A stretch of 64,000 bases of DNA from contig CAXSCR010000010.1 of NCBI GenBank assembly GCA_964235605.1, positions 28,906 through 92,905 on the forward strand, in the 5' to 3' direction. The stretch comes from DATCRE01 sp964235605 (GTDB lineage Bacteria > Bacteroidota > Bacteroidia > Cytophagales > Cyclobacteriaceae). A program made the position numbers and the translations under genes. Positions 31,818 to 40,603 of the stretch are shown one piece after another (the first letter of the stretch is position 1; each line of letters starts with the position of its first letter). Under the pieces are notes generated by a model. That model was not told the DNA's origin. It ran no database searches and saw only the letters and a program-made list of their open reading frames with translations.

Positions 31818-33101
31818 CTACTTAGTGAAATGTTTCTTTCTCATGTAAATAACTAACCCGGTAAATGCAACGATAAGAACGATAGGGATAATTAATGTAA
31901 TGTTTAAAACTTGTGGTCCGGCGCCCTTCTTTGCTTCGCCTAGCAGCGTTGCCATATCAGAACCTGGTGCTGCATTCACATAATCGCTAAAGTTCGATCC
32001 TGGGGGAAGTTTGCCTGCCAGTATGCTATCATAGTGTCCACCCATGAATATGAGATACAGCGAAACTGCAAACATACCTGCTCCACCCATAAGGTTAAGA
32101 CCAACCGCGCCTGTATTAGGAAGGTTTTCAGCAACAAACCCAATCATGGTGGGCCAGAAATAACAAACACCTATTCCAAAGACAAGTGCGCCAACAAAAA
32201 CCATGTTTCCGGTTGTATGACCTAGCATGTATAGCCCGAGTGTAGCAAAGACTGAAGAGATAAGAAGAACACCTTGTGGTGAAAATTTATGTACTACTGG
32301 CTCAGCAAGGCCACGGCCTATTACCATTACACCCGTAGTAAGTGTTAGTATAAGAATGGCATTATCAGTTACGTTTCTTAGCAGCACGTCAATCCATTGT
32401 CCGGTGAACAACTCCGTGATTGATGTTCCGAACATACAGATGATCATGAAAATGAACAAAGGATTTAAAAGGGATTTATACATGGTGCTTGTAGATACAC
32501 CCGATGCAACACGTTCTGTAACCGGGAATTTCAACTTTGAAAATAAATAACCATATATAAGTGTTGGAATTATCATTGTAGCAACTTGAATTTGCCATGG
32601 TTCAAAGCCGCCTATACTGCCTAAACCTAATTTGCTATATGTATAAACAATAAGCGTCCCCAAAACTATTCCACCCGGAAACCAAAGGTGAAAATGATTA
32701 AGCTTAGTTGTTTTATTTTCTGGGAAAAGCGTAGCGACAAGTGGATTACAAGCTGCCTCAACAGTTCCATTAGCAATTCCTATTAAGAGTGTTGAAAGAA
32801 ATAAAGACCAATATCCTGAAGCAAAAACAGTAAGCACAATGCCCAATAAATGAAAAACAAAGGCAGCAACTAATAACCGTTTCATTCCTATAATATCAAC
32901 TACCATTCCACCAATAATAACAGCTAGGGGGAAACCCCAGAATGCAGTGGCTGTAATAGTACCTAATTGACTAGCGCTTAATTCAAATATTTTTCCTAAT
33001 TCATTTAAAATGCCGGCACGTATACCAAAAGAGAGAGAGGTTACAAGTAAGGCAAGGCAGCTTGCCCAAAATAGTTTGGAGCGGTCAATGGTTTGTTCCA
33101 T
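31818..33101 (-). CDS. MFS sugar transporter
   Basis: A 427-residue inner-membrane transporter with about 12 hydrophobic segments. The first half ends in a motif region around DIIGMKRLL (MFS motif A-like, residues 66-75). A conserved CNPLVATLFPENKTTKLNHFHLWFPGG (about 118-143) is typical of the FucP-like sugar/proton symporter branch found in Bacteroidota. It is transcribed divergently from xylB-xylA across a 432-bp region that contains a decayed Nudix regulator, which makes xylose or a related pentose the likely substrate. That assignment is inference from context. The start ATG is at 33099-33101. Confidence 0.88.
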   Translation of the reverse strand: MEQTIDRSKLFWASCLALLVTSLSFGIRAGILNELGKIFELSASQLGTITATAFWGFPLAVIIGGMVVDIIGMKRLLVAAFVFHLLGIVLTVFASGYWSLFLSTLLIGIANGTVEAACNPLVATLFPENKTTKLNHFHLWFPGGIVLGTLIVYTYSKLGLGSIGGFEPWQIQVATMIIPTLIYGYLFSKLKFPVTERVASGVSTSTMYKSLLNPLFIFMIICMFGTSITELFTGQWIDVLLRNVTDNAILILTLTTGVMVIGRGLAEPVVHKFSPQGVLLISSVFATLGLYMLGHTTGNMVFVGALVFGIGVCYFWPTMIGFVAENLPNTGAVGLNLMGGAGMFAVSLYLIFMGGHYDSILAGKLPPGSNFSDYVNAAPGSDMATLLGEAKKGAGPQVLNITLIIPIVLIVAFTGLVIYMRKKHFTK

Positions 33102-33191
33102 ATTTAATATAATGTTTAGGGTTTAAGCAGTTTGAAGATGGGTGTAAATTTTTTCTTCTGCAAATAAAAGCATGATCAACCATTTGCTAAT

Positions 33192-33449
33192 CTATAATTC
33201 AAACGTAAAGCCTTTATGTTTTAGCTTGTCATAAATCTTCTTATCGAAGCGATATAGCCTAGCTGCCCGATGTAATACGTCTTTCTGCTTTTCCTTGCAC
33301 GTCAACAGTAAATTCATTTTAACAATTTTCTTCTGAAGTTAGGCTTGTGAAGTTTTACTTCTAATATGGCTTCATACAATTGTTGGATATGATGAAGCGT
33401 AAACTTTCGGGGCAATGATTTTATCTGAAAAGGTCTTTTTGCATACTGT
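33192..33449 (-). pseudogene. Remnant of an NrtR/XylR-type Nudix transcriptional regulator
   Basis: On the minus strand the region reads the winged-helix C-terminal domain of Nudix-family sugar regulators. LPRKFTLHHIQQLYEAILEV is followed by HKPNFRRKLLK. Then, after a one-base frame change at about 33320, KMNLLL and HRAARLYRFDKKIYDKLKHKGF end at a stop at 33192-33194. The N-terminal Nudix effector domain is missing. In Bacteroidota, regulators of this family (XylR, AraR) control pentose genes, and this remnant sits exactly between the transporter and xylB. It may be a decayed local regulator, so control, if any, is now by another copy elsewhere. Confidence 0.75.
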
Positions 33450-33533
33450 AAATTAATGACCTAAAGTTAAAAAATATAACGAAAAAATATGGACAGAATG
33501 ACCATTAGCCTACTTTAGCAAAAATAATGTGGC

Positions 33534-35036
33534 ATGATTCAATACTTGCTTGGCTTTGATATTGGAAGTTCTTCGGTCAAGGCCTCGCTTGTTAATGTGA
33601 CGACGGGAGGAAGCGTGGCCACAGCGCAGTCACCCCAAGAAGAAATGATCATGATTGCTAAGCATCCAGGGTGGGCTGAACAAGATCCTGAAATGTGGTG
33701 GGAACATGTTGTAAAAAGTTGCCAGACTTGTGTGAAGAAATCTGGTGCAACGCCCGATCAAATAATAGCTATTGGAATAACCTATCAAATGCATGGACTT
33801 GTTGTTGTAGACAAAGCCCATAAGCCGCTAAGACCTGCTATAATTTGGTGTGACAGCCGTGCGGTTGAAATTGGAGAGAAGGCTTTTAAAGATCTTCATA
33901 AAGAATATTGTCTAAAGCACTTTCTGAATTCGCCAGGAAATTTTACGGCTTCTAAATTGAATTGGGTCCGTGAGAACGAGCCAGATTTATTTTCTAAGAT
34001 CTATAAAATTATGTTGCCGGGTGATTATATCGCACTCAAACTAACAGGAGAAGCCACAACAACTAACACCGGACTTTCAGAAGGAATTCTGTGGGATTAT
34101 ACATTAGATGATATTGCAAGCTTGCTAATGCATTATTATAAGATTGATAGTGAGCTATTGTCAACGCGTGTACCTGTATTTTCTATCCAGGGAAAACTCA
34201 GGGAAAAAGCTGCGAAAGAGTTAGGGTTATCAGCTGGAACTATGGTGTCTTATCGTGCTGGAGATCAGCCTAATAATGCCTTCTCACTTAACGTAATAAA
34301 TCCAGGGGAAACCTGCGCTACTGCAGGTACTTCAGGTGTGATTTATAGTGTCACAGATAAGCGAGCCGCTGATTCAAAATCCAGGGTTAATACTTTTGTT
34401 CATGTCAATGATAAGTATGCAGGAAGCGCCATACGAAATGGAATACTATTGTGTGTGAATGGTACGGGGATACTAAATAGCTGGCTACGAAAAACATTAA
34501 GTGGCAATGGCTCGCCTTACGATTATGATCAGATAAACGCCATTGCGGCACAAGCCCCGATTGGTTCAAATAACTTAATGGTATTTCCTTTCGGTAATGG
34601 AGCAGAACGTATTCTTCAGAATAAGGAAATCAGTTCAACATTCTTCAACTTAAATTTTAATCAGCATACACAAGCCCATGTCTTTCGCGCGGCGCAAGAA
34701 GGCATTGTGTTCGCTTTAAAATACGGATTTGATATTCTTCGAACCATGGGAATTCAAAGTCAAGTGATTAGAGCTTGTCATACTAATCTATTTCTAAGTC
34801 CTATTTTTAGGGATGCTTTTGTAAACACTACCGGTGTTCGACTTGAACTTTATGAAACTGACGGCGCAACTGGCGCGGCTTTAGGGGCCGGATTAGGTTC
34901 AGGTGCCTATAATACTTTTAATGAGACCTTTAAAGGTTTGAAATTAATCCGTTATGTAGAGCCAGATCCCATGAAAATGGAACAGTATAATTCATTTTAT
35001 GACAGGTGGAAAGCTAAATTGGAAAAACAACTATGA
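33534..35036 (+). CDS. xylB: Xylulokinase
   Basis: A 500-residue FGGY-family kinase that phosphorylates D-xylulose to xylulose 5-phosphate with ATP in the cytoplasm. The N-terminal ATP-fold start GFDIGSSSVKASLV (residues 7-20) and the sugar-site region ITYQMHGLVVVD with QDPEMWWEH are xylulokinase-like. The C-terminal half carries the adenosine-contact motif TDGATGAALGAGLGSGA (about 444-460). The length is normal. The stop overlaps the xylA start by four bases (ATGA at 35033-35036), indicating a translationally coupled operon. Substrate assignment rests on the family and on the xylA partner. Confidence 0.94.
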   Translation: MIQYLLGFDIGSSSVKASLVNVTTGGSVATAQSPQEEMIMIAKHPGWAEQDPEMWWEHVVKSCQTCVKKSGATPDQIIAIGITYQMHGLVVVDKAHKPLRPAIIWCDSRAVEIGEKAFKDLHKEYCLKHFLNSPGNFTASKLNWVRENEPDLFSKIYKIMLPGDYIALKLTGEATTTNTGLSEGILWDYTLDDIASLLMHYYKIDSELLSTRVPVFSIQGKLREKAAKELGLSAGTMVSYRAGDQPNNAFSLNVINPGETCATAGTSGVIYSVTDKRAADSKSRVNTFVHVNDKYAGSAIRNGILLCVNGTGILNSWLRKTLSGNGSPYDYDQINAIAAQAPIGSNNLMVFPFGNGAERILQNKEISSTFFNLNFNQHTQAHVFRAAQEGIVFALKYGFDILRTMGIQSQVIRACHTNLFLSPIFRDAFVNTTGVRLELYETDGATGAALGAGLGSGAYNTFNETFKGLKLIRYVEPDPMKMEQYNSFYDRWKAKLEKQL

Positions 35037-36361
35037 AAGTAACACTGGGAGATAAAACCTATTTCAAAGGCATTAATCGTGTGAAGTACGAAGGCAAATT
35101 CACTGACAATCCGCTTGCCTTTAAATACTACGATGCAAAACGTAAAGTTGGTAAAAAAACCATGGAAGAACATTTGCGTTTTGCAGTAGCTTACTGGCAT
35201 ACCTTTGGTGCAAATGGATCTGATCCATTTGGGGCAGCAACTAAAAATTTCCCCTGGTTAGCTAATCTTGATCCTGTGCAACGGGGTTTAGAAAAGCTCG
35301 ATGCCGCCTTTGAGTTCTTTACTAAAATAGGCATACCTTTTTATTGTTTTCATGATTATGATCTGGTCGATGAAGGATCGACCTTAAAAGAATCAGAATC
35401 TCATCTTGATAAGGTGGTAGCGTACGCCAGACAAAAACAGATTGAAACTGGCGTAAGACTTTTATGGGGAACCGCTAACCTGTTTTCTCATCCGCGTTAT
35501 ATGAATGGCGCCGCGACTAATCCTGATTTTAACGTGGTGTGTTATGCCGCATCACAAGTAAAAAATGCAATTGATGCCACCATAAAATTAGGGGGTGCTA
35601 ACTACGTATTTTGGGGTGGAAGGGAAGGCTATCTTTCTTTACTTAACACCAATATGAAAAGGGAACAAGAGCATCTTGCTAGATTTCTGCAGGCGTCAAG
35701 AGACTATGGAAGAAGGAATGGTTTCAAGGGTATTTTTCTTATTGAACCTAAACCCATGGAGCCAACAAAACACCAATATGACTTTGATGCTGCGACAGTT
35801 ATATCGTTTCTTCGTGAATTTGATTTAATGGATGATTTTAAGTTAAACATAGAAGTGAATCATGCTACGTTAGCCGGTCATACATTTGATCATGAGCTGC
35901 AGGTAGCAGCAAATGCCGGTGTGCTGGGTAGTATCGATGCAAACCGCGGAGACAATCAAAACGGGTGGGATACAGATCAATTTCCTAATAATGTTTATGA
36001 ATTGACTGAAGCCATGTTGGTGATACTACAAGCTGGTGGATTGAAGAATGGCGGAGTCAATTTTGACGCAAAGACCAGGCGAAATTCAACGGATCTTAAT
36101 GATCTTTTTTATGCACATATTGGCGGCATGGATGCATTTGCCCGAGCCCTGATTGCCGCTCAGGCAATACTTGATGATGGCGAGTTTAATAAGTTGCGAG
36201 CCCAACGTTACGAATCATTTGATTCAGGCCACGGAAGGAGCTTTGAAAAAGGCAAGTTGAGTCTGGAAAAATTGACTTCACTGGCCCATAAACAAGGACC
36301 TCTTAAGCAGATTGGCGGTAAACAAGAGTATTATGAAAACCTGCTGAATAGATTTGTTTAA
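35033..36361 (+). CDS. xylA: Xylose isomerase
   Basis: A 442-residue class II xylose isomerase that converts D-xylose to D-xylulose using two divalent metals. Characteristic segments are all present: PFGAATKNFPW near the N-terminus, the catalytic His-Asp region FYCFHDYDLVDEG, VFWGGREGY, the metal-ligand Glu in FLIEPKPMEPTKHQYDFD, IEVNHATLAGHTFDHEL and the second metal site DANRGDNQNGWDTDQFP. Length and motif order match the long form found in Bacteroidota and clostridia. It overlaps xylB by four bases. Together with xylulokinase it feeds xylose into the pentose phosphate pathway. A weak hairpin follows at 36413. Confidence 0.97.
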   Translation: MKVTLGDKTYFKGINRVKYEGKFTDNPLAFKYYDAKRKVGKKTMEEHLRFAVAYWHTFGANGSDPFGAATKNFPWLANLDPVQRGLEKLDAAFEFFTKIGIPFYCFHDYDLVDEGSTLKESESHLDKVVAYARQKQIETGVRLLWGTANLFSHPRYMNGAATNPDFNVVCYAASQVKNAIDATIKLGGANYVFWGGREGYLSLLNTNMKREQEHLARFLQASRDYGRRNGFKGIFLIEPKPMEPTKHQYDFDAATVISFLREFDLMDDFKLNIEVNHATLAGHTFDHELQVAANAGVLGSIDANRGDNQNGWDTDQFPNNVYELTEAMLVILQAGGLKNGGVNFDAKTRRNSTDLNDLFYAHIGGMDAFARALIAAQAILDDGEFNKLRAQRYESFDSGHGRSFEKGKLSLEKLTSLAHKQGPLKQIGGKQEYYENLLNRFV

Positions 36362-36412
36362 GTTTTAGAAAGAATAGTAAATTGGCGTAATATCTGATTG
36401 ATGTGCGCGACT

Positions 36413-36432
36413 AATCAAGTTTACGCTTGATT
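36413..36432 (+). terminator. Possible weak terminator after xylA
   Basis: AATCAAG (36413-36419) pairs with CTTGATT (36426-36432) over a six-base loop. Only a very short T tract follows, so function is uncertain. Confidence 0.3.
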
Positions 36433-36465
36433 TGAGGTAATTGATGATAACAAAACTAAAAACGT

Positions 36466-37005
36466 ATGAAAAATTTTCTTTACCTACTCGCGCTTATTCC
36501 TTGTGCTCTGCTAGCACAATCTACAGAGTATGCCGATTTCAAAATTGTAAACACGGAGATCATCTATCAGAAGGTATTCAACCAAGATTCTGTAACTACG
36601 GAAAAGCTTGCTGAGTTTCTGAAGAAAGTACCTAATGTTTCAAATGTTGTCATATCTGGCAATGCCGTCACTGCTGATTTAGTAGACTTCACAGTTGACT
36701 ATAAGAAATTTAAGTTTACTCAAGTAGCAACACCAACGTTAATACAGACTGGCAGATACAGCGGTAAAATTAAAGTTGATGGTAAAGCCTCAAAATATCG
36801 CGTTACAATTAATGAGATGAAGGTTAGTGGTGATGCAGGTTACAAAAAAATACCCACGCCTGATAATCTAACCAATTATGCTACGGTAAGTAGTGGTACC
36901 AGTTTGAATAGAGATTGGTGTAAACCCAATACACTAGGTCTGTTAGCGCAAGCACTTACTGATAGATTTACATTCTTAGAAGACCCAACGGCTGGTGACT
37001 TTTGA
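36466..37005 (+). CDS. Exported protein of unknown function
   Basis: A 179-residue protein with a clean signal peptide (residues 1-17, cleavage after ALLAQ). The mature part alternates short strands and helices. One segment, GRYSGKIKVDGKASKYRVTI (about residues 97-116), recalls the strand pattern of DUF4468-like Bacteroidota proteins, but the match is weak. It follows xylA by about 100 bp on the same strand and precedes the Gfo/Idh gene by 121 bp. No catalytic motif or lipobox is visible. I treat it as a real secreted or periplasmic protein of unknown role. Confidence 0.7.
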   Translation: MKNFLYLLALIPCALLAQSTEYADFKIVNTEIIYQKVFNQDSVTTEKLAEFLKKVPNVSNVVISGNAVTADLVDFTVDYKKFKFTQVATPTLIQTGRYSGKIKVDGKASKYRVTINEMKVSGDAGYKKIPTPDNLTNYATVSSGTSLNRDWCKPNTLGLLAQALTDRFTFLEDPTAGDF

Positions 37006-37126
37006 TTTAGATATTGCCCCTCATAAAATTATTACTTACCATTGGCATAGAATAACGTTTTACAATTCGTTATTCAATTTTATACCGCTAGTTTCAATTT
37101 AGACTAACAAATTATTTTTATTATTG

Positions 37127-38281
37127 ATGAAAAGAAAATTACGAATGGGAATGGTGGGCGGCGGCCTTACCTCTTTTATTGGTCCGGTACATCGCAAGGC
37201 AGCAGGCATAGATGGTGAAATTGAATTGGTATGCGGTGCTTTCAGTGTTGTACCCGGTGAATCAAAACAAACTGGTGCTGCTTTGTATTTAAACCCCAGC
37301 CGCGTCTATGATACCTACCAAGAAATGTTCGAGAAGGAGAAAAATCTTCCCACTGATCAACGTATAGACTTTGTATCTGTAGTAACTCCTAATCATGTTC
37401 ACTTTGGTCCATCGAAAATGGCATTGGAAAGTGGCTTCCATGTGTTGGTTGAAAAGCCAATTGCCTTTTCACTAGAGGAAGCAAAAATTTTACAAAAGGT
37501 TGTTGCTAAAACAGGATTGATTCTAGGACTCACGCATACTTATACCGGTTATCCTTTAGTAAAAGAAGCAAGACAAATGGTTGCCTCAGGTAATCTTGGC
37601 AAAATACGGAAGGTGTTTGTTGAGTATTCACAAGGCTGGCTTTCTACCTTGTTAGAAGGTACAGGCAATATGCAAGCATCCTGGCGAACAGACCCCAAGC
37701 AATCAGGTATGGGTGGCGCTATCGGTGACATCGGTACGCACGCTGCCAATCTTGCCGAATACATCACGGGTTCGCACATCACAGAAATATGTGCTATGCT
37801 TAATGCTGTAGTAAAAGGTCGCAGACTTGATGATGACAGTTCCATGCTTATCAAATTTGATAATGGTGCCACAGGTGTTCTACTAGCTACGCAAGTTGCC
37901 GCTGGTGAAGAAAATAATTTAAATATTCGCGTATATGGCGAAAAAGGTGGCCTTGAATGGAAACAAATGGATCCTAACACCATGATCGTAAAATGGCTTG
38001 ACAAACCAACTGAAGTTATTCGTGCAGGTCAAAGTTATTTATCACCAGAAGCCAAAGCTTTTACCCGCACACCAGCAGGTCACCCAGAAGGATATCTCGA
38101 AGCATTCGCCAATATTTATCGCGCATTTACAAGAGCAGTAAGGGACTTTAAGCCCGGCAAAAAAACAAATGCAGCCAAATACGATTTCCCTGATGTTGAA
38201 GATGGCGTAAGGGGAATGAAGTTCGTGCAAACCGCGGTAAAGTCATCGAACTCTACGAGGAAGTGGACGACTTTAAAATAG
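37127..38281 (+). CDS. Gfo/Idh/MocA-family NAD(P)-dependent sugar oxidoreductase
   Basis: A 384-residue cytoplasmic dehydrogenase. I chose the ATG at 37127 over the adjacent TTG. The Rossmann nucleotide-binding start is MGMVGGGLTSFIGPVHRKAA, and the family signature EKPIAFS (about residue 116) carries the conserved Lys that contacts cofactor and substrate. The GGAIGDIGTHAANLAEYITG segment supplies the catalytic Asp/His pair (GDIGTH). The length suits the inositol dehydrogenase/glucose-fructose oxidoreductase branch. Downstream are two sugar phosphate isomerase/epimerase-like genes and a cytochrome c, a set often seen with oxidation of the sugar 3-position (3-keto glycosides). That role is inferred, not read from the residues. 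Confidence 0.92.
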   Translation: MKRKLRMGMVGGGLTSFIGPVHRKAAGIDGEIELVCGAFSVVPGESKQTGAALYLNPSRVYDTYQEMFEKEKNLPTDQRIDFVSVVTPNHVHFGPSKMALESGFHVLVEKPIAFSLEEAKILQKVVAKTGLILGLTHTYTGYPLVKEARQMVASGNLGKIRKVFVEYSQGWLSTLLEGTGNMQASWRTDPKQSGMGGAIGDIGTHAANLAEYITGSHITEICAMLNAVVKGRRLDDDSSMLIKFDNGATGVLLATQVAAGEENNLNIRVYGEKGGLEWKQMDPNTMIVKWLDKPTEVIRAGQSYLSPEAKAFTRTPAGHPEGYLEAFANIYRAFTRAVRDFKPGKKTNAAKYDFPDVEDGVRGMKFVQTAVKSSNSTRKWTTLK

Positions 38282-38290
38282 GTACTGGGT

Positions 38291-38361
38291 ATTAGGCATT
38301 GGGGATAGGCATTGGGGATAGGCATTTGGCATTAGAGATTAGGCATTGGGAATTGGGGATG
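38291..38361 (+). repeat. Degenerate word repeat left of the four-helix-bundle gene
   Basis: About five imperfect copies of TAGGCATTGGGGA or similar words. The reverse complement of the same word occurs at 38761-38820, so the two blocks form an inverted pair around the small gene. A further copy lies at 57606-57633. Confidence 0.8.
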
Positions 38362-38407
38362 GTTTAAAAAAACATATTATTACATAATTATAGAAATAGT
38401 TTTTAGG

Positions 38408-38719
38408 ATGATTACACGATTGGAGGATTTTAAGGTTTATAATTTGGCGATGAAGTTGGGGGAGGAGATTTATGGGGTTGTTGGTAGATGGGATTATTTG
38501 GATAGAGATACGGTTGGGAAGCAATTGATTAGGGCTAGTGATTCAATTGCTGCTAATCTCGCTGAGGGCTTGGGAAGATATCATTTTAAGGATGTTAAAA
38601 ACTTTGGGTATTATTCAAGAGGATCACTGTATGAAACGAAGACCTGGATAACCAAAGCCCAAAACCGAAATTTATTAACACAAGATAAATTTCAGAAATT
38701 GATGACAAAAAATGGATAA
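38408..38719 (+). CDS. Four-helix-bundle protein (S23/IVP-like)
   Basis: A 103-residue all-helical protein of the family that includes the proteins encoded in 23S rRNA intervening sequences and the accessory (Avd) proteins of diversity-generating retroelements. The conserved core is clear: RLEDFKVYNLAMKLGEEIY, then KQLIRASDSIAANLAEGLGRY (about residues 46-66) and YYSRGSLYETKTWITKAQ. The C-terminus is shorter than the usual 115-125 residues, ending in LMTKNG, so it may be slightly truncated. The codons are unusually rich in G (ggg, gtt, ttg) compared with neighbouring genes. It interrupts a run of sugar-metabolism genes and is bracketed by inverted degenerate repeats, which suggests it travels as a small element. 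Molecular function is unknown. Confidence 0.85.
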   Translation: MITRLEDFKVYNLAMKLGEEIYGVVGRWDYLDRDTVGKQLIRASDSIAANLAEGLGRYHFKDVKNFGYYSRGSLYETKTWITKAQNRNLLTQDKFQKLMTKNG

Positions 38720-38760
38720 TTATCAATGTACAAATTTGTCAATGTGCAAATGGGACAACA

Positions 38761-38820
38761 CCCCAACGCCTAATGCCCAGTCCCTAATAATTGCCTAATG
38801 CCTAGTGCCCAATGCCTGCG
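38761..38820 (-). repeat. Degenerate word repeat right of the four-helix-bundle gene
   Basis: Imperfect copies of GCCTAATGCCCA and CCTAGTGCCCAATGCC, the reverse complement of the words at 38291-38361. Just before it, 38723-38755 carries a second word type (TCAATGTACAAATTTG / TCAATGTGCAAATGGG). Confidence 0.8.
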
Positions 38821-38881
38821 CAGTATAATTAACACCCTAAAATGTTTTAGTTAAAAGACAAACATTATAAACGAACGAAAA

Positions 38882-39934
38882 ATGAAGACCATCAAAGGTC
38901 CAGCAATATTTTTAGCACAATTCATGGGAGAAGAACCTCCTTTTGACAATTTAAAGACCACTGCTAAGTGGGCCGCTTCGCTTGGTTATAAAGGCATACA
39001 AATTCCTACTTGGGATGCGCGTTGCATTGATCTTGAGCAAGCAGCAGAGAGTAAAGATTACTGTGACGAGTGGAAAGGACGAATTGAATCTTGTGGATTA
39101 CAGGTAACAGAACTGTCGACTCACCTACAAGGACAGCTCGTTGCATCTAATCCTGCTTACAATGAACTGTTCGATGGGTTTGCACCAAAAGAAGTTCGTG
39201 GTAAAATAAAAGAAAGGACGGCTTGGGCTGTTGATCAATTAAAGTTTGCAGCAAAGGCAAGTAAGAATTTAGGATTAAAAGCCACCGCTACTTTTTCCGG
39301 AGCCCTTATGTGGCATACGGTTTATCCTTGGCCACAGCGACCAGCGGGTTTAGTGGAAGAGGGGTTTAGAGAACTGGCAAAACGATGGCTGCCTATACTA
39401 AATGCGTATGATAAAGCCGGCGTTGATTTATGTTATGAAATCCATCCCGGCGAAGACCTTCATGACGGCATTACGTTTGAACGCTTTTTACAAGCTACAG
39501 GCAATCATGCACGCTGCAATATATTGTATGATCCAAGTCACTTTGTTCTTCAGCAATTAGATTATTTGCAATACATTGACTTCTACCATCCATTCATTAA
39601 AATGTTTCATGTTAAGGATGCAGAATTTAATCCATCAGGAAAGAGTGGTGTATATGGTGGATATCAAGACTGGATAAACAGACCGGGTAGGTTTCGCTCG
39701 TTAGGTGATGGACAAGTTGATTTCAAATCCATTTTTTCTAAGCTAACACAATATGGTTATGATGGATGGGCGGTGTTGGAGTGGGAATGCTGCATTAAAC
39801 ATCCTGAACAAGGTGCGAGAGAAGGTGCTCCATATATAAAAAAACATATTATACAAGTTACCGAAAAAGCTTTCGACGATTTCGCGTCAGCGGGGACGGA
39901 TCAAAAATTAAATAAGAGAATTTTGGGATTGTAG
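38882..39934 (+). CDS. Sugar phosphate isomerase/epimerase-like TIM-barrel protein
   Basis: A 350-residue cytoplasmic protein of the AP_endonuc_2 (xylose isomerase-like) TIM-barrel family. Candidate metal ligands lie in the usual order: Glu in LCYEIHPGEDLHDG, Asp/His in ILYDPSHFVLQQ, His in FHVKDAEFNP, and the late Glu in WAVLEWECC. The first strand reads GYKGIQIPTWDARCID. Length and the PWPQRPAG insertion match a subgroup that accompanies Gfo/Idh/MocA dehydrogenases in Bacteroidota. The likely role is isomerisation, epimerisation or hydration/elimination of an oxidised sugar. The substrate is unknown. It is separated from the dehydrogenase gene only by the four-helix-bundle insertion. Confidence 0.88.
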   Translation: MKTIKGPAIFLAQFMGEEPPFDNLKTTAKWAASLGYKGIQIPTWDARCIDLEQAAESKDYCDEWKGRIESCGLQVTELSTHLQGQLVASNPAYNELFDGFAPKEVRGKIKERTAWAVDQLKFAAKASKNLGLKATATFSGALMWHTVYPWPQRPAGLVEEGFRELAKRWLPILNAYDKAGVDLCYEIHPGEDLHDGITFERFLQATGNHARCNILYDPSHFVLQQLDYLQYIDFYHPFIKMFHVKDAEFNPSGKSGVYGGYQDWINRPGRFRSLGDGQVDFKSIFSKLTQYGYDGWAVLEWECCIKHPEQGAREGAPYIKKHIIQVTEKAFDDFASAGTDQKLNKRILGL

Positions 39935-40114
39935 ACATTAGATTGATGACTTTAGATTATAAATTAAAACGCCTGTTACAGTTGGCTAATCCAATAAGTA
40001 TGAAATTAATTTAGATTGATGATTATCGTTGAGTTTAACAGTTAAAATAAATATTATTGTACGTACCTAACATCTATATACTGTACGTTAATTCTATCTT
40101 CTAATACTTAAACT

Positions 40115-40543
40115 ATGAAAAAATTATTTATACCTATTGTACTAATCACGTTTACAAGTTTCACGTTTACTTCATGTGGAACGAAGAAAGAAGAGAAAAA
40201 GGAAACTTCAGAAGATGCTTATGATGATCATGAAATTGCTGAGCATGAAAAGGCTTTAACTGATGACCTTATTGCGAAAGGTAAAGCACTCGTTGATGAT
40301 AGTGATTGTAAGACCTGCCATCATCCCATAAATAAAATTGTTGGCCCCGGACATACTGAAGTAGCCAAGAAATATGAATTTACGCAAGCTAACGTAACCT
40401 ATCTTGCAGATAAAATTATTAATGGTGGAAGTGGTGTGTGGGGTGACATTCCAATGACTGCACACACTGATCTTTCAAAAGCGGATGCTGAAAAAATGGC
40501 CATGTACGTGCTTTCGTTAGATGGCGAAAAACTAAAAGATTAG
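40115..40543 (+). CDS. Class I cytochrome c lipoprotein
   Basis: A 142-residue exported electron carrier. The lipobox Cys is residue 21 (FTSCGTKK), followed by a charged Lys/Glu linker (residues 24-60). A single cytochrome c domain has the haem motif CKTCH (about residues 67-71, in DDSDCKTCHHP), with the axial Met in IPMTAH about 50 residues later. Conserved GPGHTEVAKKY and NGGSGVWG match the c551/c552-like type. It sits between two sugar isomerase-like genes, which suggests that electrons from a periplasmic sugar oxidation could pass through it. This link is inference. Confidence 0.92.
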   Translation: MKKLFIPIVLITFTSFTFTSCGTKKEEKKETSEDAYDDHEIAEHEKALTDDLIAKGKALVDDSDCKTCHHPINKIVGPGHTEVAKKYEFTQANVTYLADKIINGGSGVWGDIPMTAHTDLSKADAEKMAMYVLSLDGEKLKD

Positions 40544-40603
40544 AATCTACTTTAGTTTGGTATCATTATTGGAAATTATATTCAACCACTAAAATTTTAT
40601 ATA

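Noticed and set aside
38291..38361. CRISPR-like array
   Set aside because: The units are short, imperfect and lack unique spacers. The pattern is a degenerate tandem word repeat.
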